From Stenotrophomonas africana (GTDB lineage Bacteria > Pseudomonadota > Gammaproteobacteria > Xanthomonadales > Xanthomonadaceae), in the NCBI RefSeq assembly GCF_013004645.1, contig NZ_JABEME010000001.1, positions 796,718 through 860,717 of the forward strand: 64,000 nucleotides of DNA, given 5' to 3'. Within the stretch, counting starts at the first letter, position 1, and every line of letters begins with the position of its first letter. This document shows positions 1 through 7,803 of this stretch, in pieces. The position numbers were made by a program, and so were the translations under genes. The notes beneath the pieces are model-generated. The model made no database searches. It saw only the letters and a list, made by a program, of their open reading frames with translations, and had not been told where the DNA came from.

Positions 1-389
1 TGGATCATCACGCGCGAGTTCGGCAGCGCATAGCGCTTGCCGGCTTCGCCCGCGGCCAGCAGCAGGGCGCCCATCGAGGCGGCCTGGCCGATGCAGGTGG
101 TGCTCACATTCGGCTTGATGTACTGCATGGTGTCGTAGATCGCCATGCCGGCGGTGACCACGCCACCCGGCGAGTTGATGTAGATGTTGATGTCCTTTTC
201 CGGGTTTTCCGATTCCAGGAACAGCAACTGCGCCACCACCACGTTGGCCATGTGATCGTCGATCGGGCCCACGAGGAAGATCAGGCGCTCCTTCAACAGG
301 CGCGAATAGATGTCGTAGGCACGCTCGCCGCGGCTGGTCTGCTCGACCACCATCGGAACCAGGTTCAGGGCTTTGGTTCGGTTGTCCAT
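1..389 (-). CDS. clpP: ATP-dependent Clp protease proteolytic subunit (partial)
   Basis: Serine protease subunit that forms the tetradecameric barrel working with ClpX/ClpA in cytosolic protein turnover. The window holds only the N-terminal 129 codons, starting [20 protein letters not shown]. The motifs INSPGG and GQAASMGA are visible, the latter with the nucleophilic Ser. The sequence is cut at SRVMI, just before the expected catalytic His, so the truncation is the window edge and not a mutation. It lies downstream of tig on the same strand, the usual tig-clpP-clpX order. The hairpin between the two may reduce read-through from tig. Confidence 0.96.
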
Positions 390-420
390 TACGTGAGGTA
401 CCTATCTTGGGGGGCTACAA

Positions 421-444
421 CCCCGCGCCGGCAAAGGCGCGGGG
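421..444 (-). terminator. Hairpin between tig and clpP
   Basis: A 9-bp perfect GC-rich stem (CCCCGCGCC / GGCGCGGGG) with a 6-nt loop lies between the tig stop and the clpP start. There is no long T-run after it on the minus strand, so it is more likely an attenuator or 3' stabiliser than a strong terminator. Confidence 0.5.
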
Positions 445-465
445 CATCCGGTGATCCGCCCGGGC

Positions 466-1761
466 TTACTGGCGGATCGCGTCCTGGAACGACAGCTTCT
501 CTTCGGTGTGCTGGGCGCGCTCGGCGATCCAGTCGATCACCTGCTCTTCCATCACACGGTTCTGCAGACCAGACATCAGCTGGGGGTCGTTGCGGTACAT
601 CTCAATGACCTGTTCCGGCTCTTCGTAGGTGGAAGCGATCAGGCGCATCGTTTCGTTCAGGCGCTTGGCTTCCAGGCGCAGGTCGTTGATGCGGGCCACT
701 TCACCGACCAGCAGGCCGACCAGCACGCGCTTGGCGGCGGCGTCCTTGAAGCCTTCGTGGGCATCGGCCGGGATCTCACCGACATTCTGGCCGTTGCGGC
801 GGATCTGCTCGACCTGCTGGGCCAGCATGGCGCGGGCTTCGTTCTCGACCAGACGCGGCGGCATTTCCACCGAGGAGTAAGCAGCGATCAGCTGCTCGCC
901 CACTTCGCGGCGCAGGCGGTTCATCAGGGCGCCCTTCAGCTCGCGCTCCAGGTTGGCGCGGATGTCGCTGCGGAACTGCTCCACATCGCCACCCTTCACG
1001 CCGAAGCTCTTGATGAAGGCTTCGTCGACCGCCGGCACGACCGGCTCGGACACTTCGGCAACCTTGACGGTGACCTGCACGGTCTTGCCGGCCAGCACCG
1101 GCACGCGCCAGTCAGCCGGGAACTCGACGTCCAGGGTCTTCTCTTCGCCCTTGGCCAGGCCGACCAGGCCCTTTTCGATGGTTTCGAACATCATGCCCTG
1201 GCCCAGCACGATCGAACCCTTCTCGGTGCCCTCGGCCGGCAGGCGCTCTTCGCCGGCCTGCGACCAGGTTTCCACCGCGACCAGGTCACCGTCCTGTGCG
1301 CCGCGGCTGACCGGGGCCCAGGTACGACGCTGGTTCTGCAGGTTCTCGATCATCTGGTCGATGTCGGCGTCGGTGATCTCGGCGCTGTGGCGCACGACGG
1401 TCAGCTTGCTGACGTCGATATCGCCGAAGTCCGGCACCACTTCCACGGTGGCCACGAAGGAGAACTCACCCTCGTCGCCCTTGTCGATGCGCGGGCTGCC
1501 CACGATGCGCAGGTCGTGCTCACGCACGGCGGCATCGAAGGTTTCGCGCAGCAGGCCGTCCAGCGCCTCACCACGGACCTGCGCGCCGAAGCGCTGCTCG
1601 ATCACCTTGGCCGGCACCTTGCCCGGACGGAAACCCTTGATGCGGGTGGTGCGGGCGATTTCGCCCAGGCGGCCGACGATGTGGCTCTGCAGACGCTCTT
1701 CCGGCAGCGAGAAGCTCAGGCGGCGTTCCAGGTTGCCGGTGGATTCGATCGAAGCTTGCAT
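466..1761 (-). CDS. tig: Trigger factor, ribosome-associated chaperone
   Basis: Binds the ribosome exit tunnel and shields nascent chains; it also has peptidyl-prolyl isomerase activity. The start at 1761 gives 431 aa, the usual family length, and has AGGAG in front (GGCAGGAGTCAAC before ATG). The in-frame extension upstream to 1992 has no support. The ribosome-binding signature GFRPGK is at residues 43-48, followed by the FKBP-like domain and a long helical C-terminal domain. It is followed on the same strand by clpP, the conserved order in proteobacteria. Confidence 0.97.
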   Translation of the reverse strand: MQASIESTGNLERRLSFSLPEERLQSHIVGRLGEIARTTRIKGFRPGKVPAKVIEQRFGAQVRGEALDGLLRETFDAAVREHDLRIVGSPRIDKGDEGEFSFVATVEVVPDFGDIDVSKLTVVRHSAEITDADIDQMIENLQNQRRTWAPVSRGAQDGDLVAVETWSQAGEERLPAEGTEKGSIVLGQGMMFETIEKGLVGLAKGEEKTLDVEFPADWRVPVLAGKTVQVTVKVAEVSEPVVPAVDEAFIKSFGVKGGDVEQFRSDIRANLERELKGALMNRLRREVGEQLIAAYSSVEMPPRLVENEARAMLAQQVEQIRRNGQNVGEIPADAHEGFKDAAAKRVLVGLLVGEVARINDLRLEAKRLNETMRLIASTYEEPEQVIEMYRNDPQLMSGLQNRVMEEQVIDWIAERAQHTEEKLSFQDAIRQ

Positions 1762-1950
1762 GTTGACTCCTGCCACCGGCGGCCCACGCCCCCGGCTCGA
1801 TGATTGGGATGAAACGGTTGTAAGGACACGACGTCTGGGACGCGCCTGCTTGCCGCAGCCCTTTAGTTTCGCCCAATTCGGCCTGCACTGCCAGCGCGTG
1901 CCGGTCAAGGGGGCGCAGATGGCCCGATCAGGGCGGGGACAGGCCGGCAC

Positions 1951-2035
<85 letters not shown>

Positions 2036-2174
2036 GTGGCCGGCTCAGGCGTTCATTGTCGCAGGCGCCGGCTGGAATCGGAAGGCCTGCACAAAACTGA
2101 ACATGACAGGCGGGCACATCGTCCGCGCCAAAGGCCATCCCGAAGGTCGCGCGACCGTTCGGGACGGCAACGAC

Positions 2175-2477
2175 TCAGTGTTTCGCTTCGGCAGGGGGCG
2201 CAGGTGCGTCAGCGCCCTGCCCGGCCGCCACATCCACCTTGCGGATGTCCACGCCACCCTCGTCGGTGCTACGCAGCTCCACAGCCTCGGGAGCGGCCCC
2301 ACCCTCCACCAGCGACGCCGGCTGCGCGACTCCGGCGATCGGGCGCGCCGGAACGGCATCTACGCCCGCATCGCGGTCGACGGTCTTCGCCGGATCACTG
2401 TCAGGCGCGCAGGCCGTCAGCGCCACCAACGCGGAAAGAACCCACACCGTCCGGCACAGTCGATTGATATCGGCCAT
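2175..2477 (-). CDS. Small putative lipoprotein of unknown function
   Basis: 100 aa from the ATG at 2477, which has AGGAAG 6-7 nt upstream. A longer in-frame ORF to 2606 has no such signal and would bury the leader. The leader is a short basic start, a hydrophobic stretch, then LTAC with Cys at residue 23: a lipobox, so the mature protein is probably lipid-anchored in the envelope. The mature part is short, Asp/Ala/Pro rich and without a recognisable domain. It is a single gene between tRNA-Leu and tRNA-Lys. Function not recognised. Confidence 0.75.
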   Translation of the reverse strand: MADINRLCRTVWVLSALVALTACAPDSDPAKTVDRDAGVDAVPARPIAGVAQPASLVEGGAAPEAVELRSTDEGGVDIRKVDVAAGQGADAPAPPAEAKH

Positions 2478-2613
2478 CAATTTCTTCCTTCGTGCATGCG
2501 CCATCGGCGCGGAAGGTCCATTGGGTGCGATACAGGACGCGACACGGTGAGAAGCAGCGCACAGCATTGAAAACACTGATGACGCGTATGCCCCTGATTT
2601 CAGCATCGCTTCA

Positions 2614-2665
2614 GTAGATCCGCGCCATGCGCCGCTTCAGTAGATCCACGCCATGCGTGGTTGAA
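2614..2665. repeat. SMAG/REP elements, tandem pair
   Basis: Two head-to-tail GTAGATCC-CGCCATGCG palindromes (from 2614 and from 2640), each a GTAG-headed stem as in S. maltophilia SMAG repeats. The arms differ (CGCGCC versus CACGCC). Confidence 0.6.
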
Positions 2666-2686
2666 GCGCAACCCGGCAAACAAGCA

Positions 2687-2716
2687 AGAAAAAAGCCACT
2701 TGGCTGACCAAGTGGC
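2687..2716 (-). terminator. Terminator of first tRNA-Lys
   Basis: 9-bp stem GCCACTTGG/CCAAGTGGC with a CTGA loop, followed on the minus strand by a run of T (AAAAAA on the plus strand at 2689-2694). It starts a few bases after the tRNA 3' end. Confidence 0.85.
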
Positions 2717-2723
2717 TTTCGTC

Positions 2724-2799
2724 TGGTGGGCTGTCAAGGATTCGAACCTTGGACCTATTGATTAAGAGTCAACTGCTCTACCAACTGAGCTAACAGCCC
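2724..2799 (-). tRNA. tRNA-Lys (anticodon CUU), copy 1
   Basis: 76 nt including CCA. Acceptor GGGCTGT pairs with ACAGCCC. Anticodon stem TTGA/TCAA with loop CTCTTAA gives anticodon CTT, reading AAG. It has its own promoter-like sequence and terminator. It differs from copy 2 at one acceptor base pair (GGGCTGT versus GGGCCGT). Confidence 0.97.
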
Positions 2800-2814
2800 G
2801 AAATCGGGGCGCGA

Positions 2815-2844
2815 ATTATGACCCGATCCGCTCGGAGGGTGCAA
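2815..2844 (-). promoter_or_regulatory. Promoter of tRNA-Lys copy 1
   Basis: On the minus strand: TTGCAC, 18-nt spacer, CATAAT. The -10 ends about 15 nt before the tRNA 5' end. Confidence 0.5.
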
Positions 2845-2961
2845 GCACTTTCTTCAACGTCGTTGAAACCAGTACCGCGATCCCGCTGCCACTGCAGACC
2901 CACGCCAGGCGGGATTTCTGCAGTCGGTGATCCAATGAAACCAAAGGGTCACACTTATAAG

Positions 2962-2989
2962 AAAAAAGCCACCTGGCGTACCAGGTGGC
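2962..2989 (-). terminator. Terminator of second tRNA-Lys
   Basis: 9-bp stem GCCACCTGG/CCAGGTGGC followed by TTTTTT on the minus strand. Compared with the terminator of copy 1, one base pair of the stem is changed on both sides (T:A versus C:G), so pairing is kept. Confidence 0.85.
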
Positions 2990-2997
2990 TTCTGTCT

Positions 2998-3073
2998 TGG
3001 TGGGCCGTCAAGGATTCGAACCTTGGACCTATTGATTAAGAGTCAACTGCTCTACCAACTGAGCTAACGGCCC
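2998..3073 (-). tRNA. tRNA-Lys (anticodon CUU), copy 2
   Basis: 76 nt including CCA, acceptor GGGCCGT/ACGGCCC, anticodon loop CTCTTAA (CTT). It is a near-identical duplicate of the tRNA at 2724-2799, with separate promoter and terminator. Confidence 0.97.
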
Positions 3074-3090
3074 GTGAAACTCAGACGCAC

Positions 3091-3118
3091 ATTGTAGCGT
3101 GCTTTCTGTTTATTGCAA
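3091..3118 (-). promoter_or_regulatory. Promoter of tRNA-Lys copy 2
   Basis: Minus strand TTGCAA, 16-nt spacer, TACAAT; the -10 lies 17 nt before the tRNA 5' end. Good sigma-70 match. Confidence 0.6.
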
Positions 3119-3152
3119 TACCGTTTCGGCTGCGCCGATGCGGTTGAATCAG

Positions 3153-3229
3153 TGGGGTGGCTGAGGGGATTCGAACCCCCGACCACCGGAATCACAATCC
3201 GGTACTCTAACCAACTGAGCTACAGCCAC
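3153..3229 (-). tRNA. tRNA-His (anticodon GUG)
   Basis: Acceptor GTGGCTG/CAGCCAC, discriminator C followed by CCA. Anticodon stem CCGGA/TCCGG with loop TTGTGAT gives anticodon GTG. The base before position 1 (3230) is G on this strand, matching the extra G(-1) that marks tRNA-His. Confidence 0.96.
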
Positions 3230-3333
3230 CACTGAAACTTTCGCTCCACCGCCAAGACCACCGGCACTGGAACTTCAAACCTTTGCCTGGGGAGACTGTC
3301 ACCGAAGTTCCGGTCCGCCGAAGCGAGTCCGAT

Positions 3334-3362
3334 ATTCTGGTGGAGTCTTTACCCTTTTGCAA
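3334..3362 (-). promoter_or_regulatory. Candidate promoter of tRNA-His
   Basis: Minus strand TTGCAA, 17-nt spacer, CAGAAT, in the 175-nt gap between tRNA-Arg and tRNA-His. The -10 is weak, and its distance to the tRNA implies a 5' leader of about 100 nt. Confidence 0.35.
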
Positions 3363-3404
3363 GCACTTCTTCACATCCGCCGATGCGATCCCGGTGCTCG
3401 CCGA

Positions 3405-3481
3405 TGGCGCGCCCGACAGGAATCGAACCTGTAACCGCCGGCTTAGAAGGCCGGTGCTCTATCCAGTTGAGCTACGGGCGC
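3405..3481 (-). tRNA. tRNA-Arg (anticodon UCU)
   Basis: 77 nt including CCA; acceptor GCGCCCG/CGGGCGC; anticodon stem CCGGC/GCCGG with loop CTTCTAA gives TCT, reading AGA. It lies 39 nt after tRNA-Pro on the same strand, probably one transcript. Confidence 0.96.
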
Positions 3482-3520
3482 CCGAACCGGAACGGCGTCC
3501 AATCCGACGTGATGTGGGAT

Positions 3521-3597
3521 TGGTCGGGGTAGAGGGATTCGAACCCCCGACATCCTGCTCCCAAAGCAGGCGCGCTACCAGACTGCGCTATACCCCG
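3521..3597 (-). tRNA. tRNA-Pro (anticodon UGG)
   Basis: 77 nt including CCA; acceptor CGGGGTA/TACCCCG; anticodon stem CCTGC/GCAGG with loop TTTGGGA gives TGG. First tRNA of the minus-strand group, downstream of a good promoter. Confidence 0.96.
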
Positions 3598-3636
3598 GTC
3601 TTGCAATCCCCTCGGGCCAGGCCCGGGGAGCTGGTC

Positions 3637-3666
3637 ATTGTGGCCAAGCGCATCATGAACTGTCAA
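3637..3666 (-). promoter_or_regulatory. Promoter of tRNA-Pro/tRNA-Arg transcript
   Basis: Minus strand consensus TTGACA at 3661-3666, 18-nt spacer, CACAAT at 3637-3642, followed by a GC-rich discriminator as in stable RNA promoters. Confidence 0.65.
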
Positions 3667-3777
3667 CGCGGGCGACTCGCACCCAACGCCTGACACGGCA
3701 CCACGCGCAACCATCGGCTATGCTCCCGGTCATCGGCCGGATGGCCGTCCAGCCCCTTATTCGCACGGAGAACACGC

Positions 3778-4536
3778 ATGCGCAGCGGCAACCCGGCTCT
3801 TTCCGAGTCGACCTTCCTCGACCTCGCCAGCGGCTCGGTGGTGACCAGCCCCGACCAGGCAATGACCCTCAACGGCACCGTCAACAAGACCGGTTTCCTG
3901 CTGTTGTTGACCGTGCTGACGGCCGCGTTCGCCTGGAACCAGACCATCGACGACTACGGCCAGGTCATGGCCGGGGCCAAGCTGTATGCCATGGGCGGCG
4001 CCATCGGCGGCCTGGTGCTGGCGCTGATCACCGTCTTCAAGAAGGAATGGTCGCCGGTCACCGCGCCGATGTACGCGCTGGTGGAAGGCCTGTTCCTCGG
4101 CGCCATCTCGGCCGTGTTCAACGCCAAGTTCCCGGGCATCGTGTTCCAGGCCGTCCTGCTGACCTTCGGCACCCTGTTCGCGCTGTTGTTCGCGTACCGC
4201 AGTGGCCTGATCAAGGCCACCGAGAACTTCAAGCTGGGCGTGATCGCGGCCACCGGCGGCATCGCCCTGCTCTACCTGGCGTCGTTCGTGCTGGGCTTCT
4301 TCAACATCAACGTGCCGGTGATCCATGACTCCGGCTGGCTGGGCATCGCCTTCAGCCTGTTCGTGGTGGTCGTGGCCGCGCTGAATCTGGTGCTGGACTT
4401 CGACTTCATCGAGACCGGTGTCGCCCAGCGTGCACCGAAGTACATGGAGTGGTATGGCGCATTCGGCCTGATGGTGACCCTGGTCTGGCTGTACGTGGAG
4501 TTCCTGCGCCTGCTGTCAAAGATCCAGCAGCGCTGA
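3778..4536 (+). CDS. Bax inhibitor-1/YccA family membrane protein
   Basis: 252 aa. After a polar N-terminus of about 35 residues there are seven hydrophobic segments, and the chain ends in a short basic tail, the layout of bacterial BI-1/YccA proteins. E. coli YccA of this family modulates the FtsH protease; by family relation a role in membrane protein quality control or ion leak is possible but not shown here. Single gene, followed by a strong hairpin terminator shared with the converging tauE-like gene. Confidence 0.85.
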   Translation: MRSGNPALSESTFLDLASGSVVTSPDQAMTLNGTVNKTGFLLLLTVLTAAFAWNQTIDDYGQVMAGAKLYAMGGAIGGLVLALITVFKKEWSPVTAPMYALVEGLFLGAISAVFNAKFPGIVFQAVLLTFGTLFALLFAYRSGLIKATENFKLGVIAATGGIALLYLASFVLGFFNINVPVIHDSGWLGIAFSLFVVVVAALNLVLDFDFIETGVAQRAPKYMEWYGAFGLMVTLVWLYVEFLRLLSKIQQR

Positions 4537-4553
4537 GTCGCAACATGCCATAG

Positions 4554-4589
4554 ACGACAAAGGGCGCCTCACGTGGCGCCCTTTGTCGT
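4554..4589. terminator. Bidirectional terminator
   Basis: 15-bp perfect inverted repeat (ACGACAAAGGGCGCC and its complement) with a 6-nt loop between two convergent genes. Its T-content is moderate on both strands. Confidence 0.8.
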
Positions 4590-4596
4590 TCCTCCC

Positions 4597-5346
4597 TCAG
4601 CGCGCCAGCAGCACCGGCAGCGACGAGGCGAGCAACGCGATGCCGGATGCGGTCAGCAGGCTCAGTACAACCTGCCGGAAGCGCGCCTCGCTGATACCGA
4701 TATAGACCCGCGCGCCCAGCAGGGTCGGCACCAGCATGGCCGGTGCCACGATGGCGAAGTACGGCAACATCTGCCGACTCACCAGGCCGCTGCCGACATA
4801 GGTGGCCATGGTCACCGCCAGCATCGCCAGATTGAAGTTCTGGATGACCGCGCGCTGCTCGTCCTTGCCGAAGCCGCGCAGCGTGCTCCACAACGTCGGC
4901 ACCGGCCCGGCGAAGCCACCGATGCCACTGAGCACGCCACCGGCCATACCGGCAATGGCGTCACCCACGCGCCCTCCGATGGTGATCGGCGGCAACGAGC
5001 GTGCCATCAGCATCACCGGGCACCACAGCGCCAGGAAGCCGCCCAGCAGCGCCTTGAACCAGTCCATGTCCAGCTGCGGCAACACCATCACGCCCAGCGG
5101 AATGCCGGCCAGCCCGCCCAGCACGAACGGCAGCAGCAGGCGCAGGTTGAATCCGCGGCGCACGGTGACCACCGCGACCAGCTGCCCGACCAGCGCACCA
5201 AACACTGACAACGTCGCCGCCAACCGTGGCTCCAGTCCCCACGCCCAGAACGACATCGCCACCATGCCAAAGGCGAAGCCGGACAGGCCCTGCACGAATC
5301 CGGCGACGATCGCGCCCAGCGCGACCAGCAGATACACCGACTCCAT
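4597..5346 (-). CDS. TauE/SafE family anion exporter-like membrane protein
   Basis: 249 aa from the ATG at 5346, which has GAGGTGG upstream; a longer frame to 5511 overlaps the preceding gene and lacks support. About eight hydrophobic segments, opening MESVYLLVALGAIVAGFVQG, fit the TauE/SafE fold. Members export sulfite or sulfonate-related anions in some bacteria; the substrate here is unknown. It begins 25 nt after the LysR stop on the same strand, so it is probably co-transcribed with the regulator. Confidence 0.85.
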   Translation of the reverse strand: MESVYLLVALGAIVAGFVQGLSGFAFGMVAMSFWAWGLEPRLAATLSVFGALVGQLVAVVTVRRGFNLRLLLPFVLGGLAGIPLGVMVLPQLDMDWFKALLGGFLALWCPVMLMARSLPPITIGGRVGDAIAGMAGGVLSGIGGFAGPVPTLWSTLRGFGKDEQRAVIQNFNLAMLAVTMATYVGSGLVSRQMLPYFAIVAPAMLVPTLLGARVYIGISEARFRQVVLSLLTASGIALLASSLPVLLAR

Positions 5347-5371
5347 CACCACCTCGGTTGCTGTCGCGCGA

Positions 5372-6280
5372 CTACCCTGCCGCGCCCACCTGCGCAGCGT
5401 AGTGCGCCGCGAGGTGCTCGACCAGCGCACGCACCTTCGGTGCCAGCGCCCGCGCATGCGGATACAGCGCGAAGTAACGCCGCTGTCCTGCGTGCCAGGC
5501 GGGCAGCACACGGATCAGGCGGCCGGCGCGCAGGTCCTCCTGCACGGTCAGCGCAGTGAACAGGCTGATGCCCATCCCGGCCAGCGCGGCGGCGTACAGC
5601 GCCGGCGTGGCGCCCACGCGCAGGCGCTGCCCCGCTTCGATGCTCGCGGTGGCACCGCGCGGCCCTTGCAGCTGCCAGGGTGACATCGCCGCTGTAGGAC
5701 TGAACCCCAGCAGCGTGTGCTGCGCGAGGTCCGACGCCTGCCGGGGCAGACCGTGCTGTGCCAGATACGCCGGTGCAGCGACCAGGATGCGCGGGCAGCT
5801 GGCCAGCTCGCGTGCGACCAGCTGGCTGTCCGGCAAGGAAGGCGCGATGCGCAGGGCCAGGTCGAAGCCACCACCGACGACATCGACCAGTTGATCATCG
5901 GCCGACAGGTCAAGCGCGACCTGCGGGTAGCGCTGCAGGAACGACGGCAGCCAATGCGACAACTCCTGGCTGGCCACGACCTGCGGCACGCTGATGCGTA
6001 CGATGCCACTGGGCTGCGCCTGCCCGGCACGCACGCGATCATCTGCTTCCTGCAGGCGATCCAGCAGCGCTGCCGCCTCGCGGTAGTAATCGCGACCGGC
6101 TTCGGTCAGTGACAGCCGGCGGCTGTTGCGATCGAGCAACCGCACCTGCAGATGCTCTTCCAGCTGCCGCAGCTGCCGTGACATCGCCGAGTGGGTGGTA
6201 CCCAGGCGCTCGGCAGCCGCAGTGAAGCTGCCTGCGTCGACGATGGCGCGCAGCGCACGCAGGGCGGCGAAGTGATCCAT
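5372..6280 (-). CDS. LysR-family transcriptional regulator
   Basis: 302 aa from MDHFAALRALRAIVDAGSFT, the typical LysR opening; 19 extra upstream codons in the same frame are not needed. The N-terminal helix-turn-helix covers about residues 15-40 (AAERLGTTHSAMSRQLRQLE), followed by a periplasmic-binding-like effector domain with IVRISVPQV. It sits between an isochorismatase-like gene and the tauE-like gene, all on one strand, so it probably regulates one or both. Its effector cannot be told from sequence. Confidence 0.92.
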   Translation of the reverse strand: MDHFAALRALRAIVDAGSFTAAAERLGTTHSAMSRQLRQLEEHLQVRLLDRNSRRLSLTEAGRDYYREAAALLDRLQEADDRVRAGQAQPSGIVRISVPQVVASQELSHWLPSFLQRYPQVALDLSADDQLVDVVGGGFDLALRIAPSLPDSQLVARELASCPRILVAAPAYLAQHGLPRQASDLAQHTLLGFSPTAAMSPWQLQGPRGATASIEAGQRLRVGATPALYAAALAGMGISLFTALTVQEDLRAGRLIRVLPAWHAGQRRYFALYPHARALAPKVRALVEHLAAHYAAQVGAAG

Positions 6281-6333
6281 CGGCAAGTGGCTCCACGTGG
6301 CGGGGCCCACGGCATGCGGGCCCCACCAGCTTA

Positions 6334-7077
6334 TCAAGCGCCGTCGCTGGCCTTGCGCACCGGCAGCGCCAGGATCGCGTCGGTGCTCATGACATCACCG
6401 AAGGCGTCTTCGATCTGCGCCAGCGAGGCGTCATGCAGCGCGCGATGAGCGATGCGCTGGCCACCGGCCAGGTCCAGGTCGCGGCTGGCGCTGGCATCGG
6501 ACGATACGATCACCCGGTAGCCGCGCGGAGCCGCCGCCGCGTCGCGCGCAGCACCGACCACACAGGCATGGGACTGCAGGCCGGTGACGATCAGCGTGTC
6601 GATACCGGCATCCTTCAGCACCGTGTCGAGCACCGCGGCCGAGTTCCCAGCGAACACGCTGACGTTGTCCTTCTGCACCACGGTCTCACCCTTGCGCGGC
6701 TGCAGATCGCGATGGAAAGCGGCATTGACGCTGCCCTGCGCGAACAGCGGTGCGCCGGCCGGCAACACGTGCTGCACATGGATCACGCGGATGCCGTGGG
6801 CATCGGCGAACTCGACCACCCGCTTGGCCTGGCGCAGTGCGGCCACGCCATCGGGAATGACCATGCGGCCACCGGCATAGCCCTGTGCGGCCTTGGCATC
6901 GAAGTACTCGTTCTGGAAGTCGATCACCAGCACAGCGGTCTTCGCCGCATCCAGCGAGGCCGCGACCGGCGCGCCCGCCATATGGCGGATGGTGGGATGG
7001 GCCGGCTCGGCAGCAGTGACCGGCACGGTGGTGGCCATGCCGATCAAGCCGGCCAGGCCGAAGGTGGTGAGATTCAT
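6334..7077 (-). CDS. Exported isochorismatase-like cysteine hydrolase
   Basis: 247 aa. The catalytic set of the isochorismatase/nicotinamidase superfamily is visible: Asp53 in VIDFQNEY, Lys136 in VVQKDN and Cys172 in GLQSHACVVGA. The first 23 residues are hydrophobic and end VTAAEP, which looks like a Sec signal with cleavage after AA, so this member probably acts in the periplasm. That is unusual, because most relatives are cytosolic. Substrate unknown (amide, nicotinamide-like or isochorismate-like). It is the first gene of a three-gene minus-strand group with LysR and a TauE-like exporter. Confidence 0.85.
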   Translation of the reverse strand: MNLTTFGLAGLIGMATTVPVTAAEPAHPTIRHMAGAPVAASLDAAKTAVLVIDFQNEYFDAKAAQGYAGGRMVIPDGVAALRQAKRVVEFADAHGIRVIHVQHVLPAGAPLFAQGSVNAAFHRDLQPRKGETVVQKDNVSVFAGNSAAVLDTVLKDAGIDTLIVTGLQSHACVVGAARDAAAAPRGYRVIVSSDASASRDLDLAGGQRIAHRALHDASLAQIEDAFGDVMSTDAILALPVRKASDGA

Positions 7078-7186
7078 GGAGCGACGCCTGTGCAGTGGAA
7101 AGTGGGCACAGGATGAGGAGCGGCAAGCGCACGAACCAGCCGTTCAGTAGCACATGATCTGTGCGATTTCTGCACAGACCGCTCCT

Positions 7187-7265
7187 GTAGAGTCGAGCCA
7201 TGCTCGACTGCTTTTGCTTTTCGTCCGGGGCCGTGAAAGCGCAGTCGAGCATGGCTCGACGCTAC
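7187..7265. repeat. SMAG/REP dimer
   Basis: Two GTAG-ended palindromes in inverted orientation (GTAGAGTCGAGCCATGCTCG... and ...CGAGCATGGCTCGACGCTAC) with a central spacer. The right end overlaps the stop codon of the next gene (7262-7264). Confidence 0.85.
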
Positions 7266-7672
7266 TGGGTCAGCTTTGCCCCATTGAGCCGTACGATCAT
7301 CGCGTACTCGCGCCCGAGCACGACTTCGGCGGTATTGCTACCGGCGCGCACGGCATGCTGCAGGCCGGCCGGATACTTCACCGGAACGCCAGCCAAGGTC
7401 TGGACATGGCGGGCAGGCGCATTGACGCTCCTGATAACGAATTCCGCGCAGGCCCCTTCCAGCAGGAGAACCGGCGCCCCTGCCGGAAACTCGATCAACT
7501 GCAGTACGCGCTCCTCGGACCGCCGCATGCTGCGAACGGGTACCCCCTCCCTGCGCAGGCGGCGCAGCGCGCGCTGCGAACGGGACCATGGCCAGTAGAA
7601 GACGAAGTAGATGGCTACGCCCAGAACGTAAACGGCAGCAGCCACCAGGATCCACACCGCCGTCTCAGGCAT
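7262..7672 (-). CDS. Membrane-anchored protein of unknown function
   Basis: 136 aa from the ATG at 7672 (METs further upstream give only an unsupported 12-residue extension). Residues 5-30 form one strong transmembrane segment ending in FYWPWSR, followed by a basic stretch and a soluble domain of about 95 residues. No family recognised. The stop codon TAG comes from the GTAG end of the adjoining SMAG dimer, so the native C-terminus may have been replaced by element insertion. Confidence 0.65.
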   Translation of the reverse strand: MPETAVWILVAAAVYVLGVAIYFVFYWPWSRSQRALRRLRREGVPVRSMRRSEERVLQLIEFPAGAPVLLLEGACAEFVIRSVNAPARHVQTLAGVPVKYPAGLQHAVRAGSNTAEVVLGREYAMIVRLNGAKLTQ

Positions 7673-7714
7673 CCATAAAACTCTCTCGGTGAAAAACGCG
7701 CAGCTCAAAACGCA

Positions 7715-7740
7715 GACGGGCCGTACAAGGACGGCCCGTC
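7715..7740 (-). terminator. Terminator after isocitrate dehydrogenase gene
   Basis: 10-bp perfect stem GACGGGCCGT/ACGGCCCGTC with a 6-nt loop, followed on the minus strand by TGCGTTTTG. Confidence 0.6.
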
Positions 7741-7803
7741 TTCAACGCTTGCAGGCCCGGACGGACATCGCCTGAGACGATCTCCAGCCGGAACGCCGGC
7801 CGC

